From the NCBI RefSeq assembly GCF_910592395.1, contig NC_088315.1, positions 3,040,501 to 3,104,500 on the forward strand: a stretch of 64,000 bases of DNA. Direction: 5' to 3'. Below the pieces are notes generated by a model. That model made no database searches. It was given only the letters and a program-made list of their open reading frames with translations, and was not told where the DNA came from. Every line of letters starts with the position of its first letter. Position 1 is the first letter of the stretch. Below, in pieces: positions 37,201 through 46,740 of the stretch. Both the position numbers and the translations under genes were made by a program. The DNA comes from Lineus longissimus. Taxonomy: Eukaryota > Nemertea > Pilidiophora > Heteronemertea > Lineidae.

Positions 37201-40200
37201 TGTTTTTGCACTCATCTATCACTGCCTCGATGTTCAGTTCTCTGTGGAAGGAAAATAGAATACTTATGGGGAAATTTGGCACCTCACGCCTGTGATTTGG
37301 CCACCAAGTCCCCTGTGCCATCAGTCACAGTGACATAAAACACCACAACATTAGTTCCGCCAAACACCTGACGATGTCACTACCAGTACCAATCATACGG
37401 CCAATTTCCCCAGACAATGTCTGCCTATTATCACAATGAAAGGATGTTTGGGAAGCAATAACAAATGAGTTACAATTGTAGGTCAAATTGTCCTAGGCCT
37501 GCAGTGTATTTCTTGGTCGACAGCCAAATAATTTAACAAGATCCGCAAAGAAAATAGGATATTTTAGATATTCTGTTTACACTGCTTTCAACGAAAGGTA
37601 ATCATGTGAACCTTCCATAGAATATCATAATACTTTCCAGAGGAAGTCAACGGGTTGACCAAATGCAGATAGGGACTTGATTATTTTCGACAGTCTGGCA
37701 CCCTCATCACTGCGCCGTTGCAAGAAATTAGCTATGTCACTTACTTCATGACATCATGGTATCTATTCCTGATCCAGCCAAGCAGTTGTTCGAGCTCCTC
37801 ATTCGTCTCAGGAAGATCATACTCCTTGAGCATCTCGATCTTGTCCTGCGTGGACGGCACACTCTCTAGCACCCGGTCGATATCCTGATATAGGCCCTCC
37901 AGATCCTGATTAAAAGAATTAGGAATTATAAATGCCGGGGCGGTTTGGTTAAGCGGTATTAGATGTCAAGACTCCTAATCTAAACATCATGGATCCAACA
38001 CCTGACACGCCACATTTTCAATTCCAAGCATATTTCAAAAAGGTTTGACGAGACTGGCAAAGTTCTTTCTTAACTTACCTGTCGGAACAGAATCCATGAC
38101 TCTATATGAAAAAGTAGCGTGCCGCCAAATTCGGTGGTAACTTGTCGCCCCTCGATGTACCGGTAAAGCTCGGTGAGGTCAGTCATTAGCACACTCTGTA
38201 AGGAAAAGAAGAAGAAACCTAAGGAAGGAATACAAAAGTTCAGGTGGGCTACACAGACTTTGACAGAGGAGCACAGAGCCTGGTCAGGTCTCAGGAAAGA
38301 AACAACTTAGTTTTCATGACCATGTCTCTGAAGTTGTTTTGGTTGGGGGTTATAAGGGCTTTGAGTTATACTATTGTCATAATATTCATTCAATTCAAGG
38401 AACGGCACAATAGGTTTCGGCAGTTTACATGACTTGCCTTGAAATAAACCCAGTTACCATAAGTGGAGCATAGGTCACCAACAAGGCAATTGACAGTACC
38501 TTGAATATACAATTGTTTCTGCCTCTCTGACTCTCCAGTTTGTAAGTAGATTTCTTGAATGGAAGCCGCAGTCTCCGTTTCTTGTCTTTCAGACCCAGCA
38601 GCTTCTTGAGGAACTTGCACGCCTCCTTCCCCCGCGGCTGGAGGCAGTAAAATACAGCCACACATCCTTGGTTCTCTCTCTGAAAACGTACAAAGGATAT
38701 TTTAAGACTCTAGATGGGAACTTTTCAACACATTTGTGAGGAGGTGCCTGGTATATGGGGACACCCACGGATGTCAGGACAAGTGGTCCACCAGGTTAAA
38801 TAGTGGACAAAATACTGCCAAATCTTTTTTTGGAATTTTTCCCCCATATTTAATAGCATGGTCTTTGCCAGAGGAAATGTTGGGTACATGATGAAACATA
38901 CCCAAAAGGAATCTGAGGGTGGAAACCCTAATTATCACCAAAAGTCAATTAGATTTGGTTTAATCCCCTTTCTCTAAGTACACGTACATCTCATTCAGTA
39001 GATCTCATTCTTTCTATTATTCCACCCATGATTCATTTCCTTGTTCCACCCAACAGTCAATAATTGTTACCTGGAATCAGGTTTCACCCATTCAGTATCC
39101 AGCCGTTACAAGTGCGTGTCCATGAAAAATAACCCACGAGTATTATTGATATCAATTACTCATAGCTTGTTTATGAATAATGCTTGTCCACAGCTGGTTG
39201 CGATTCACCCTCAAGGTTTTATTATTATCAGTACTTGCCTAGCCCGGTAAATGACATCCACTATTTCACCTGGCAAAAAAACAAGTCCATTCCCCAAATG
39301 CACATGACAATTTTACACGTATAAATAAACACTGATACTCCTGTTCCTATTCCTAATGATTTACGACAACAATTTTACATATCAATCTATTCTCCAGGAT
39401 GGAATGGGCGGAATTTATTGAAATTGATTGCTGATTCTGAAACAGCTGTTCACGAGTGTTTTCTGACGAAGGCATATGTTGAACTGTACATGCATGACTA
39501 TCACATGCAATGTACGCACAATGTTCAGTTGGGACTTCATCAACTGACTTTCGAAACACTTTTCAAGAAGGGGATGGGCAACTTAAAACTGCACAAAACA
39601 GGACGTTCCGAAAAGAATTCATGGTCAGTTGAATATGCAGTTAATTGTAATGTATCCAATCAGCATAATTAGCGGCATGAGTGGGTTGATATCCTTGATG
39701 AATTTTCAACAATACCCGGGGACAATTTTGCTATTGTATTGTTGGGACATTATTTCCATTCCAAGACGAGTGTGCCCTAATTCACAAACCAAGCTAAAGG
39801 AACATTCTACAAATCTAGCAAGACCAAGTGCTCTCATCTTTTACACAACTTGGAGAAATGTCCTGTTTCCCAAAATGCCAGGGCCCCTCTTGCACTTGAG
39901 TTGCCCAGCATCAGGAAATTGCTAGCTCTTACCTGTAGAGTCTCTAATGTCTCCACAACGATATTAAACAGCTGGACATTAGCGACCTTGAGATCAATAA
40001 GGAAGGCGAAGCCATTGAGCCGTTGCCCTGGGCGTGTAATACTGATGTAATATTTGATGAGTAAGCAGATTTCAGAGACTTTGGTTCCAAGGAGCTGTGT
40101 GTGGGACTTGACTGGGAAGACGATGAGCGGAAGGCCGAGAGTGTCGTGGCTGCCTGAAAATTGAGAATGAGACGTGATTACATGAATTAGCAATTTTTTG

Positions 40201-41897
40201 AATATGGAGGCCAGTCCGCAGTTGAATTGCAAAACAAACACTTGAGTGAGAGGATGGGCTCAATTATGCAACTAACAAGACCTGGTTGCCTCAGGTGACC
40301 ACATGCACTGATCGCTGCTCTCCTTTGCTTTGTACAGTTTTGCTTTGATATCTCCTTCCTTTAATATCTATCATGTGATTGACCCTGAGACTTACCTGGG
40401 AGTATGGCTATGCCACTGTGCAACAAATCATCACTAGGCTGCGTGGGTATCGCAGGGAATCTCCGACCTATAAAATATAAGGTGAGAAATGTGTCAAAAA
40501 CAACGATGAAGTTTATGGCCTGATAATAAAAAGAAGAAGTTGTATTGAAAATTTCCCAATCAAGTTCAATCAAAGCCATCACCCTGAGAAAAAAAATCCA
40601 ACCACACCAAATCCTGCTTCGATTTCAAAGCCCAGAACCTCCGATTCAGGAAACTTTCACCAGTTATGATTTCAATTCCCCAACCAATGAACCTACTTGG
40701 CAAACCAGTCCCAATTTGCAAATTCCCATTTGTATCCAAATGGACATCCTTATTGATAGTTATGTCAGTTTTTAACTTATGTCTGCAAGTACAATTCAGC
40801 TGTGCTCGTGGTTTCGGCCCATCAGGACAAGTCTCTCTCTGCCCATCTTTTTGGTGATGGAGCATCCCGCTAACAGTACACGTACACTCTATGGCAGTCT
40901 CTGGGAGGAAGTTAAACGTCGCCTCGGCAACTGCGGGAATATTGCACCCACATAACTCTGGACATCGACAGGTATCACAGCCGGAGTTCACCGGAAAGAA
41001 GTCTCCATGATCAGGCTGTACTGTGCCGGGATAAGTGTCGTAGATGTTACCGGTAAACACCCCTGAATCTTTCGAGCCCAACATTGTCATAAAAGTTTGA
41101 CTAATTTCAACAAATCCTGATAAAAGATCCAGTCACAGGTTAAGGTCGGAATCCATGGCTGAAATATCTCTGACCGTATCCAGTTCAAAACACACTGACA
41201 GAGTTCAGTTCAGTAAAAAAATTTTACTGCGATTTCGCATCTGAGTTTCTGTATGATATGAAATAGTTTGAAAGATGCAGTTCTGTATGAAATGTATGGA
41301 AGGCATCAAGTGGCCACTTTTAATTCTGATGATTGATTTCCAGCTGGGAGCAACATTCCACAATTTTAAATTGACTTCGTCATCAACAGATCAGAGCTCA
41401 CAGATTGGTTGGCTTCTGTATTGATAGGTTCTTCTCGACCCTTCAAAATTGAGAGGCTTCGATGAATAACTCTCCAGCACTGTGGCCTACAGTATGCACA
41501 TCTGCAGACAATGCAAACTATAATCAAGTGAGTGGGACTTGTTTTCGGAGATGTTTTCTTTGTATTCATCTCTCTTGTTAATAATCAGAAATCTACTGCT
41601 ACTGGGCGTGTCTGATGTCGAAATTTTGCCGATTGAGACATCACTTCTTGGAAGGCAGTGACATTACTCAGACACTGCCAAGCCAACTGTGATCAATATC
41701 ATTTTTCACGGGTTCTATGTCGCATGCAGGGGAGATGACGCTCTCTCAAATTCGGAACTTGTTGAGACGGGATGGTCGCAACAGAATCAACATTCGATCC
41801 CAACAGCAGACATGGAAACCTACTCACCAGTCAACTTAATGCGGAGACCAGTTACATTATGCGTCGCCTTGGACGCAGATGAGAATTTCCTGATCAT
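31261..41897 (-). CDS. SEC14 (CRAL-TRIO-like) and spectrin-repeat protein without a visible RhoGEF domain
   Basis: Seventeen phase-consistent exons give 1,276 residues with the short first exon: 41897-41828, 40467-40396, 40153-39933, 38679-38500, 38195-38079, 37905-37745, 37241-36992, 36820-36695, 36442-36251, 36032-35797, 35620-35441, 35015-33826, 33643-33466, 33237-33120, 32783-32530, 31765-31527, 31307-31261. Residues about 30-215 look like the SEC14 module of the Trio/Dbs/SESTD1 superfamily (RLNGFAFLIDLKVANVQLFN, then TELYRYIEGRQVTTEFGGTL). Residues 220-600 are helical, spectrin-repeat-like. The rest is a Ser/Arg-rich disordered region (one 1,190-nt exon), an acidic DEEEDNEGSGTSDEEESEDD stretch and short coiled coils. 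I see no DH or PH domain, which separates it from Dbs, PLEKHG4 and Trio. Likely a cytoplasmic lipid-binding scaffold; exact orthology is not established. Confidence 0.8.
40583..41090 (-). other. Alternative first coding exon of the SEC14 gene, Cys-rich
   Basis: An open frame begins MTMLGSKDSGVFTG and ends at CAGG|gtgatg in phase 1, exactly the phase required by the exon at 40467, as is true of the other first exon at 41897-41828. It adds 169 codons, including a cysteine cluster (CDTCRCPELCGC, then ECTC, TCPDG and CTC) that could bind metal or form disulfides. With it the protein would be about 1,422 residues. It may alternatively be a chance open frame; phase match and length favour a real exon. 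Confidence 0.5.
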
Positions 41898-44603
41898 AGC
41901 TGCTTCAAAGTGGTGACAGTGTCAGGTGGCGAAACTGGGGAGACCTCGAAATAAACGTCAACTTCACACAGTCAGGGTGACACACCCCATCTTTACTCAA
42001 TATCCCTGAACAACTAGTCCACACTGTAACACACTGCACATGCTTCAAGATAATCCTTAAGTTTTGATCCCAATTTTGTTGTTTTATTTGAACAAACGTC
42101 ACCAACATATCAAAAGAATTTCATTACGTAAGGTTGTATTTCGTGTATTTGTTGATCTGATCTTTAGTCCAAATGAAAACCAATGCCAGGTCACCAGTTT
42201 TGCCTAAATAGGCCTACATCTACATGAATGTAATGTAGTCGAACGAAAAGTTAAACTATGGACAATATTTAGGCCTACACTAAATAGCCAATCATTCTGG
42301 ATAATCAGCCATGATGATGTCATCATAATCACGGCGGAGAGTGAAACACCAGATTGCACGATGATGCAATTAGAACTTAAAAGGGTAATAAAGGCATGAG
42401 AAAGTCTCTTTTTCTCTCGATTATTTCAAGCAATACCTGATATATTTTCATATTGCCAAATATGAGGTTTATTTAATTAAAAATGTAATTTGAAGATTCA
42501 AACCCAACGGAATAGCCAAGTACTTCTCTGTTTAATTTTGTTTACTTGTGGTTGATTTGACCACTCTGTCTTCATTGCACAATCTTATTACCATCTTGGC
42601 CACAACACCTCCAAGCCTTTTCCTCAAGAAAGTAGCCAGCCCTTTTCAAGCACATGAAGTTTGCCAAGGCTCTAGACTTCAAAGTACCTCCAGCTGCACT
42701 CACTACTGATGCCATAACTGCATACAGTATCAAGCACTGATTCTCGGAACCACTAAACGTTGAGTCTGAGATTGAACTGATGGTTCTTGAGTTTTTAGAG
42801 ACAGCTGTTTATTAATAGTGGTCATAGTTCTACTTCTATGACAACTAGGCCCATGCACCCAAGCCGCCCTTGTGAGTTACACTGTTTAGAGAGGAAAGTA
42901 GGCCACGATGTGAAATTATAAGTCAGGCTCTCATCATCACCGAAAGACAAATGATAAAATATTATACTTTGGTTTTTAGGTCTAGGAAACAAATGCCTTG
43001 CCATTGTTGTAAACTATCAACCATGTCTACTGTACATCAATTTGTGAGACCAAGAATTGATTTCAATTGATTTAATTTTACAATTTATTCAGGACTTAAG
43101 TTAACAGTATGCAATTCATCATGAACCGTCTTAACCGGCATTTTAAAAGGCTTAGGCCTACGAGCTCAATGAGGAACGGGCAAAGCGCTTATAGAATCAA
43201 CTTGCTTTATTTGCTAGGATTACATCAAACTAAGATCAGATTATTCTTGGATATGTTGTATTATGCAAAGCAAATAACACCTAAATCAAAATAATGAGCT
43301 ACAAATTACAATCCTTTTTTTGTCGAGATAAATCAGGTCTATTCTTCTTTGTTATTCTGTGGAAAACATCTTCTCATCGCCATTAAATCCCCTTGGCCTG
43401 CCCAGAGCTAGACCCCTCAAAATCGTCAAAGGTACCTGTGGTCTGCTCGGCTTCAATGGATGTACGATTTTGAAGAAATGGGTGTTGACCAGTCATGCGT
43501 TTCACCTGGAACAAAAGGTCACAGTGGCTGATGGCATTGCCCAAATTTTGCTTTGGTCTTCTGAGACTGAGTGTGTGCATTTCACCATTTCGTTGTTGAA
43601 AAGGTCCATCAGGCATCACTCCAATGGCTTCAGCCTCCGACTTACTGGTGGAAGGGCAAGGCTGAATATTGTAAGCTGTGAAAGGTGGAGAGAATCTGAA
43701 TGAGACGGAAGTATGAGACACAGACACAGACATGCTATACACTTGACACACAGAGAGAATACACAGCTGCAGGAGAAGCAAGACAAGATCAGACAGGATA
43801 GGACTAGGGAGGACAGTCACTGAGTCAGTTGAGCTTGAGTCACAGTGCATTTTGCAGTGGACAGTGAACCACAAAGTAAACAATGATCATACCAAGACGC
43901 CCCTTCTCGTCAGTCATTTTGCTGCTACCTCTGTTTCTTCATCTAAATCGGTTATAACTTTCTACCGGTCTCAACTAATCCTGGTTGGCTCTTATTTCTT
44001 AAACTGGCACACTTTTCGGAGTGAAAAATTGAAACCTGTTGAACTGGCCGCCATCATGGGCACTGATGACGTTGTATGAATTCGAAAGGTGGCAGCACCT
44101 GGCGGTGGGTGTGGGATGAGCGGTACACTCCCGTGGCAGTCTATTGCGTTATCCTAATTCGATCTCCTTGTGCGACAGGACGAGGCAAGTCCACAGCGTT
44201 CGGAGTGTAATGGGCGGACTTCGTAAGCATGGCTCAGGACTGATTTATAGTAGGTCTTCAGTTATTGAGAGGGCCAACTAGTTTGGTCTAAAAATCGATG
44301 ATACTGTATTGTCATTCAAATAAAAGAGATTTTTAAGAAATTTTTAAGAATGTGACTTGGACTCATCAGAAATATGAAAGTTGGAACACAAACTTTGATA
44401 ATCAGTCTGCATTGCATCCCATGAGCAGAATCTAAACCCAGAAAAGCTTAACTTGTGTTTGTCTTGGTCAGTCAAGGGGGTGGGTTATTGAGCTCCTAGT
44501 GCAGCTAGCCAATTACCTAGCCTCGATACGCTACGCTGTACAATAACGGACTGCCCAAAAACAGAGGTCGACACATCCACACAATATTCAAAGTGAAAAA
44601 ATT
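41898..44603. other. Region between the SEC14 gene and the snf 3' end
   Basis: This is promoter-proximal DNA for the SEC14 gene plus intergenic sequence. One minus-strand frame (43883-43383) is open for 166 codons, with a hydrophobic segment near its start. It contains acceptor-like TTTCACAG (43684 downwards) and donor-like CCAG|gtgaaa (about 43505), so part of it may be an upstream exon. It resembles no protein I know and is not called as a gene. Confidence 0.4.
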
Positions 44604-44640
44604 AACACAACAGACAGTTTTCACGACGAGTATTTTTATT
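44604..44640 (-). terminator. snf: snf polyadenylation site: AAUAAA plus GU-rich element
   Basis: On the minus strand AATAAA (44640-44635) is followed 18-31 nt later by CTGTCTGTTGTGTT (44617-44604), a good GU-rich downstream element. It is the first complete canonical signal pair I found after the snf stop. It lies about 250 nt downstream of the last U1A-type hairpin. If used, the snf 3' UTR is about 2.1 kb. Confidence 0.6.
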
Positions 44641-44885
44641 ACAAAAGATGTCAACTTCATACAGTTTTTACATGATAAATGCTCGACTCACCGTTCAATA
44701 GAAATGCAGTCTGTACAAATATTATTGATATTTACAACAAATATTGGGTAAAAATTTAAGTTACAATTATACAGATTAGCGCCAGCCACATTTGGACACT
44801 ATCCAGCCTGAATAACTTGCATACCTGGATACCTACACTAATGTCCAACTTAGGATCAGTGAAACAAGACCATTTGCCTGAAATC

Positions 44886-44907
44886 CCAACTGGTGGTGCA
44901 ATGTTGG
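44886..44907 (-). promoter_or_regulatory. U1A/SNF-type RNA hairpin 4
   Basis: On the minus strand: stem CCAAC/GUUGG (5 bp, extendable by a U-G pair), loop AUUGCACCACCA (12 nt), C-G closing pair, followed by GAUUUCAG. The stem sequence differs from the other three hairpins but still pairs, while the AUUGCAC loop is unchanged. Confidence 0.65.
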
Positions 44908-45007
44908 AGAAATCAAATTAAGAATAAATAAACTTAAATAATCTGAATTGATAAGCCAAGGGGTGGCAGAGTATCATGGTCACTGATGGTTTCATTCAAT
45001 CTGAAAG

Positions 45008-45033
45008 GACTGGCGGTAGGTGCAATGCCAGTC
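45008..45033 (-). promoter_or_regulatory. U1A/SNF-type RNA hairpin 3
   Basis: On the minus strand: perfect 7-bp stem GACUGGC/GCCAGUC, loop AUUGCACCUACC (12 nt), C-G closing pair, preceded by UUUUCU and followed by CUUUCAG. U1 snRNA stem-loop II presents AUUGCACUCC in the same arrangement. Confidence 0.7.
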
Positions 45034-45116
45034 AGAAAAGATGTCAGTGAAGTCCACCAAATCGCCTCAGACAAACCCACAGCATGCCCAGCCTGAACAT
45101 GGCTGCCCTGAAATAA

Positions 45117-45142
45117 GACTGGCAGGAGGTGCAATGCCAACT
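45117..45142 (-). promoter_or_regulatory. U1A/SNF-type RNA hairpin 2
   Basis: On the minus strand: six-pair stem GUUGGC/GCCAGU including two G-U pairs, loop AUUGCACCUCCU (12 nt), C-G closing pair, followed by CUUAUUUCAG. It is the weakest stem of the four. Confidence 0.6.
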
Positions 45143-45230
45143 GGATGGCTTCTTGAACAGTGCATCTACTACCAACATGAATGTTTTCATCCGAGATAGC
45201 TGAGCAGAACATTCTGTAGCCATCTGGAAG

Positions 45231-45256
45231 CACTGGCGGGGTGTGCAATGCCAGTG
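45231..45256 (-). promoter_or_regulatory. U1A/SNF-type RNA hairpin 1
   Basis: On the minus strand: perfect 7-bp stem CACUGGC/GCCAGUG, loop AUUGCACACCCC (12 nt), C-G closing pair, preceded by UUUUCU and followed by CUUCCAG. It is the first hairpin met in the snf transcript, about 80 nt past the foldback element. Confidence 0.7.
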
Positions 45257-45338
45257 AGAAAATGAATATTAATGTACACTTTATACAATATACAATGAAA
45301 CGCCATTGCCACAGCCAACCAAATAACATCTAGGAATG

Positions 45339-46426
45339 GGGTGTATACAAAACCAAGACCTAAGACATAAGACCTAAGACCTAAGATCCCCCGAAGTACA
45401 AAACTAAGACCCGGGAGGCCAATTCCAAACTAAAATTTTGAAGAAAAATATCAGAGTCTTAGTTTTGTACCTCGGGGGATCTTAGTTTTGTACATCAGGG
45501 GATCTTAGTTTTGTACGTACAAAACTAAGATCCCCCGAGGTACAAAACTAAGACCCAATTCCAAACTAAAATTTTGAAGAAAAATAACAGTGTCTTAGTT
45601 TTGTACATCAGGGGATCTTAGTTTTGTACGTCAGGGGATCTTAGTTTTGTACGTACAAAACTAAGATCCCCTGATGTACAAAACTAAGACCCATGATTTC
45701 TTTCCAAATTCTGCCCCTCTTTCGAATTCATTTTGATGTAGTAATATCACCTTTGAGATGCATGCAGTTGCTCCATCTGAATAATACCTCCATATGCACT
45801 ATGCAGGCACGACCGGTCATCACTCTAGCATATACTCTAGCATATAAGGCCTCCATCCAGCTCCACAAAAAGTGGCGAAACCGGTGCAATACTCCTTTGA
45901 GTCATTCGGAGGAGCGCCGCCATCGGAAGAGTTGGAACGAGTAAAATATGAACGTTTTCTTAACCATCAATTACATACTAACCGAGTCAAACAACGTTAT
46001 TGCAATATAGGCCGTTATTTAATGAATTCGAAAGAGGGGCAGAATTTGGAAACTAAGATCCCCTGATGTACAAAACTAAGACTCTGATATTTTTCTTCAA
46101 AATTTCAGTTTGGAATTGGGTCTTAGTTTTGCACCTCGGGGGGATCTTAGTTTTGTACGTACAAAACTAAGATCCCCTGATGTACAAAACTAAGACTCCG
46201 ATATTTTTCTTCAAAATTTTAGTTTGGAATTGGGTCTTAGTTTTGTACCTCGGGGGATCTTAGTTTTGTACGTACAAAACTAAGATCCCCTGATGTACAA
46301 AACTAAGACTCTGATATTTTTCTTCAAAATTTTAGTTTGGAATTGGCCTCCCCGGGTCTTAGTTTTGTACTTCGGGGATCTTAGGTCTTAGGTCTTATGT
46401 CTTAGGTCTTGGTTTTGTATACACCC
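45339..46426. mobile_element. 1,088-bp foldback transposon with 9-bp target duplication, Mutator-like
   Basis: The direct repeat CTAGGAATG flanks the element (45330-45338 and 46427-46435). Both ends begin GGGTGTATACAAAACC and read inward as inverted copies through AAGACCTAAGAC repeats. The roughly 350-bp arms consist of reiterated words such as TACAAAACTAAGATCCCC in alternating orientation, so they contain nested palindromes centred on GTACGTAC. A perfect 29-bp inner inverted repeat (45704-45732, 46021-46049) bounds a unique core of about 290 bp with no transposase. A 9-bp duplication with long inverted ends is typical of Mutator-like elements. The element lies between the snf stop codon and the hairpin array, so it is probably transcribed in the snf 3' UTR. 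The very similar arms indicate a recent insertion. Confidence 0.85.
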
Positions 46427-46740
46427 CTAGGAATGTCCTGGAGTGAAGTATTTGAGAGGTAAATCAATGTCAAATTCTTATATGCACAACCTGTCTTTCA
46501 GTTTCTCGCTAAGAACTTTCATGTAAACAGCAAAAGGGGACCCTCACACAACATGAAGACTGTATTTCTTAGGGACCACTTCAAATTTACTTGAGTTGAG
46601 GTAACAAAACATTAGTTGCAAAATCTACAATTTTAAATTTTCCAACATGTTTAGTCTTAGTAGCTGAAGCATATTTGAGATGGTCCCAGACAACGTGACC
46701 GAATATTGTTCTACCCTTTCTATACCACCATGTTAACCAA

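Noticed and set aside
43383-43883. 166-codon minus-strand open frame with a hydrophobic stretch, possibly secreted
   Set aside because: There is no recognisable product, the hydrophobic stretch is not a clean signal peptide, and splice-like signals occur inside it. It may include an upstream exon but does not support a gene call.
44886-45256. miR-25/92-type microRNA cluster, since AUUGCAC is also that seed
   Set aside because: The AUUGCAC lies in the loop of 22-26-nt hairpins. I could not find the 60-80-nt precursor stems a microRNA needs, and the closing C-G plus 12-nt loop fits the U1A site better. Small-RNA sequencing would settle it.
44934-45329. 131-codon minus-strand open frame running through three of the AUUGCAC hairpins, reading repeated ALH..PVL phrases
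   Set aside because: The spacing between hairpins is not a constant multiple of three (114, 109, 124), so the repeats change reading frame while the stem pairing and loop stay constant. That fits RNA structure, not protein. No start or splice context supports coding.
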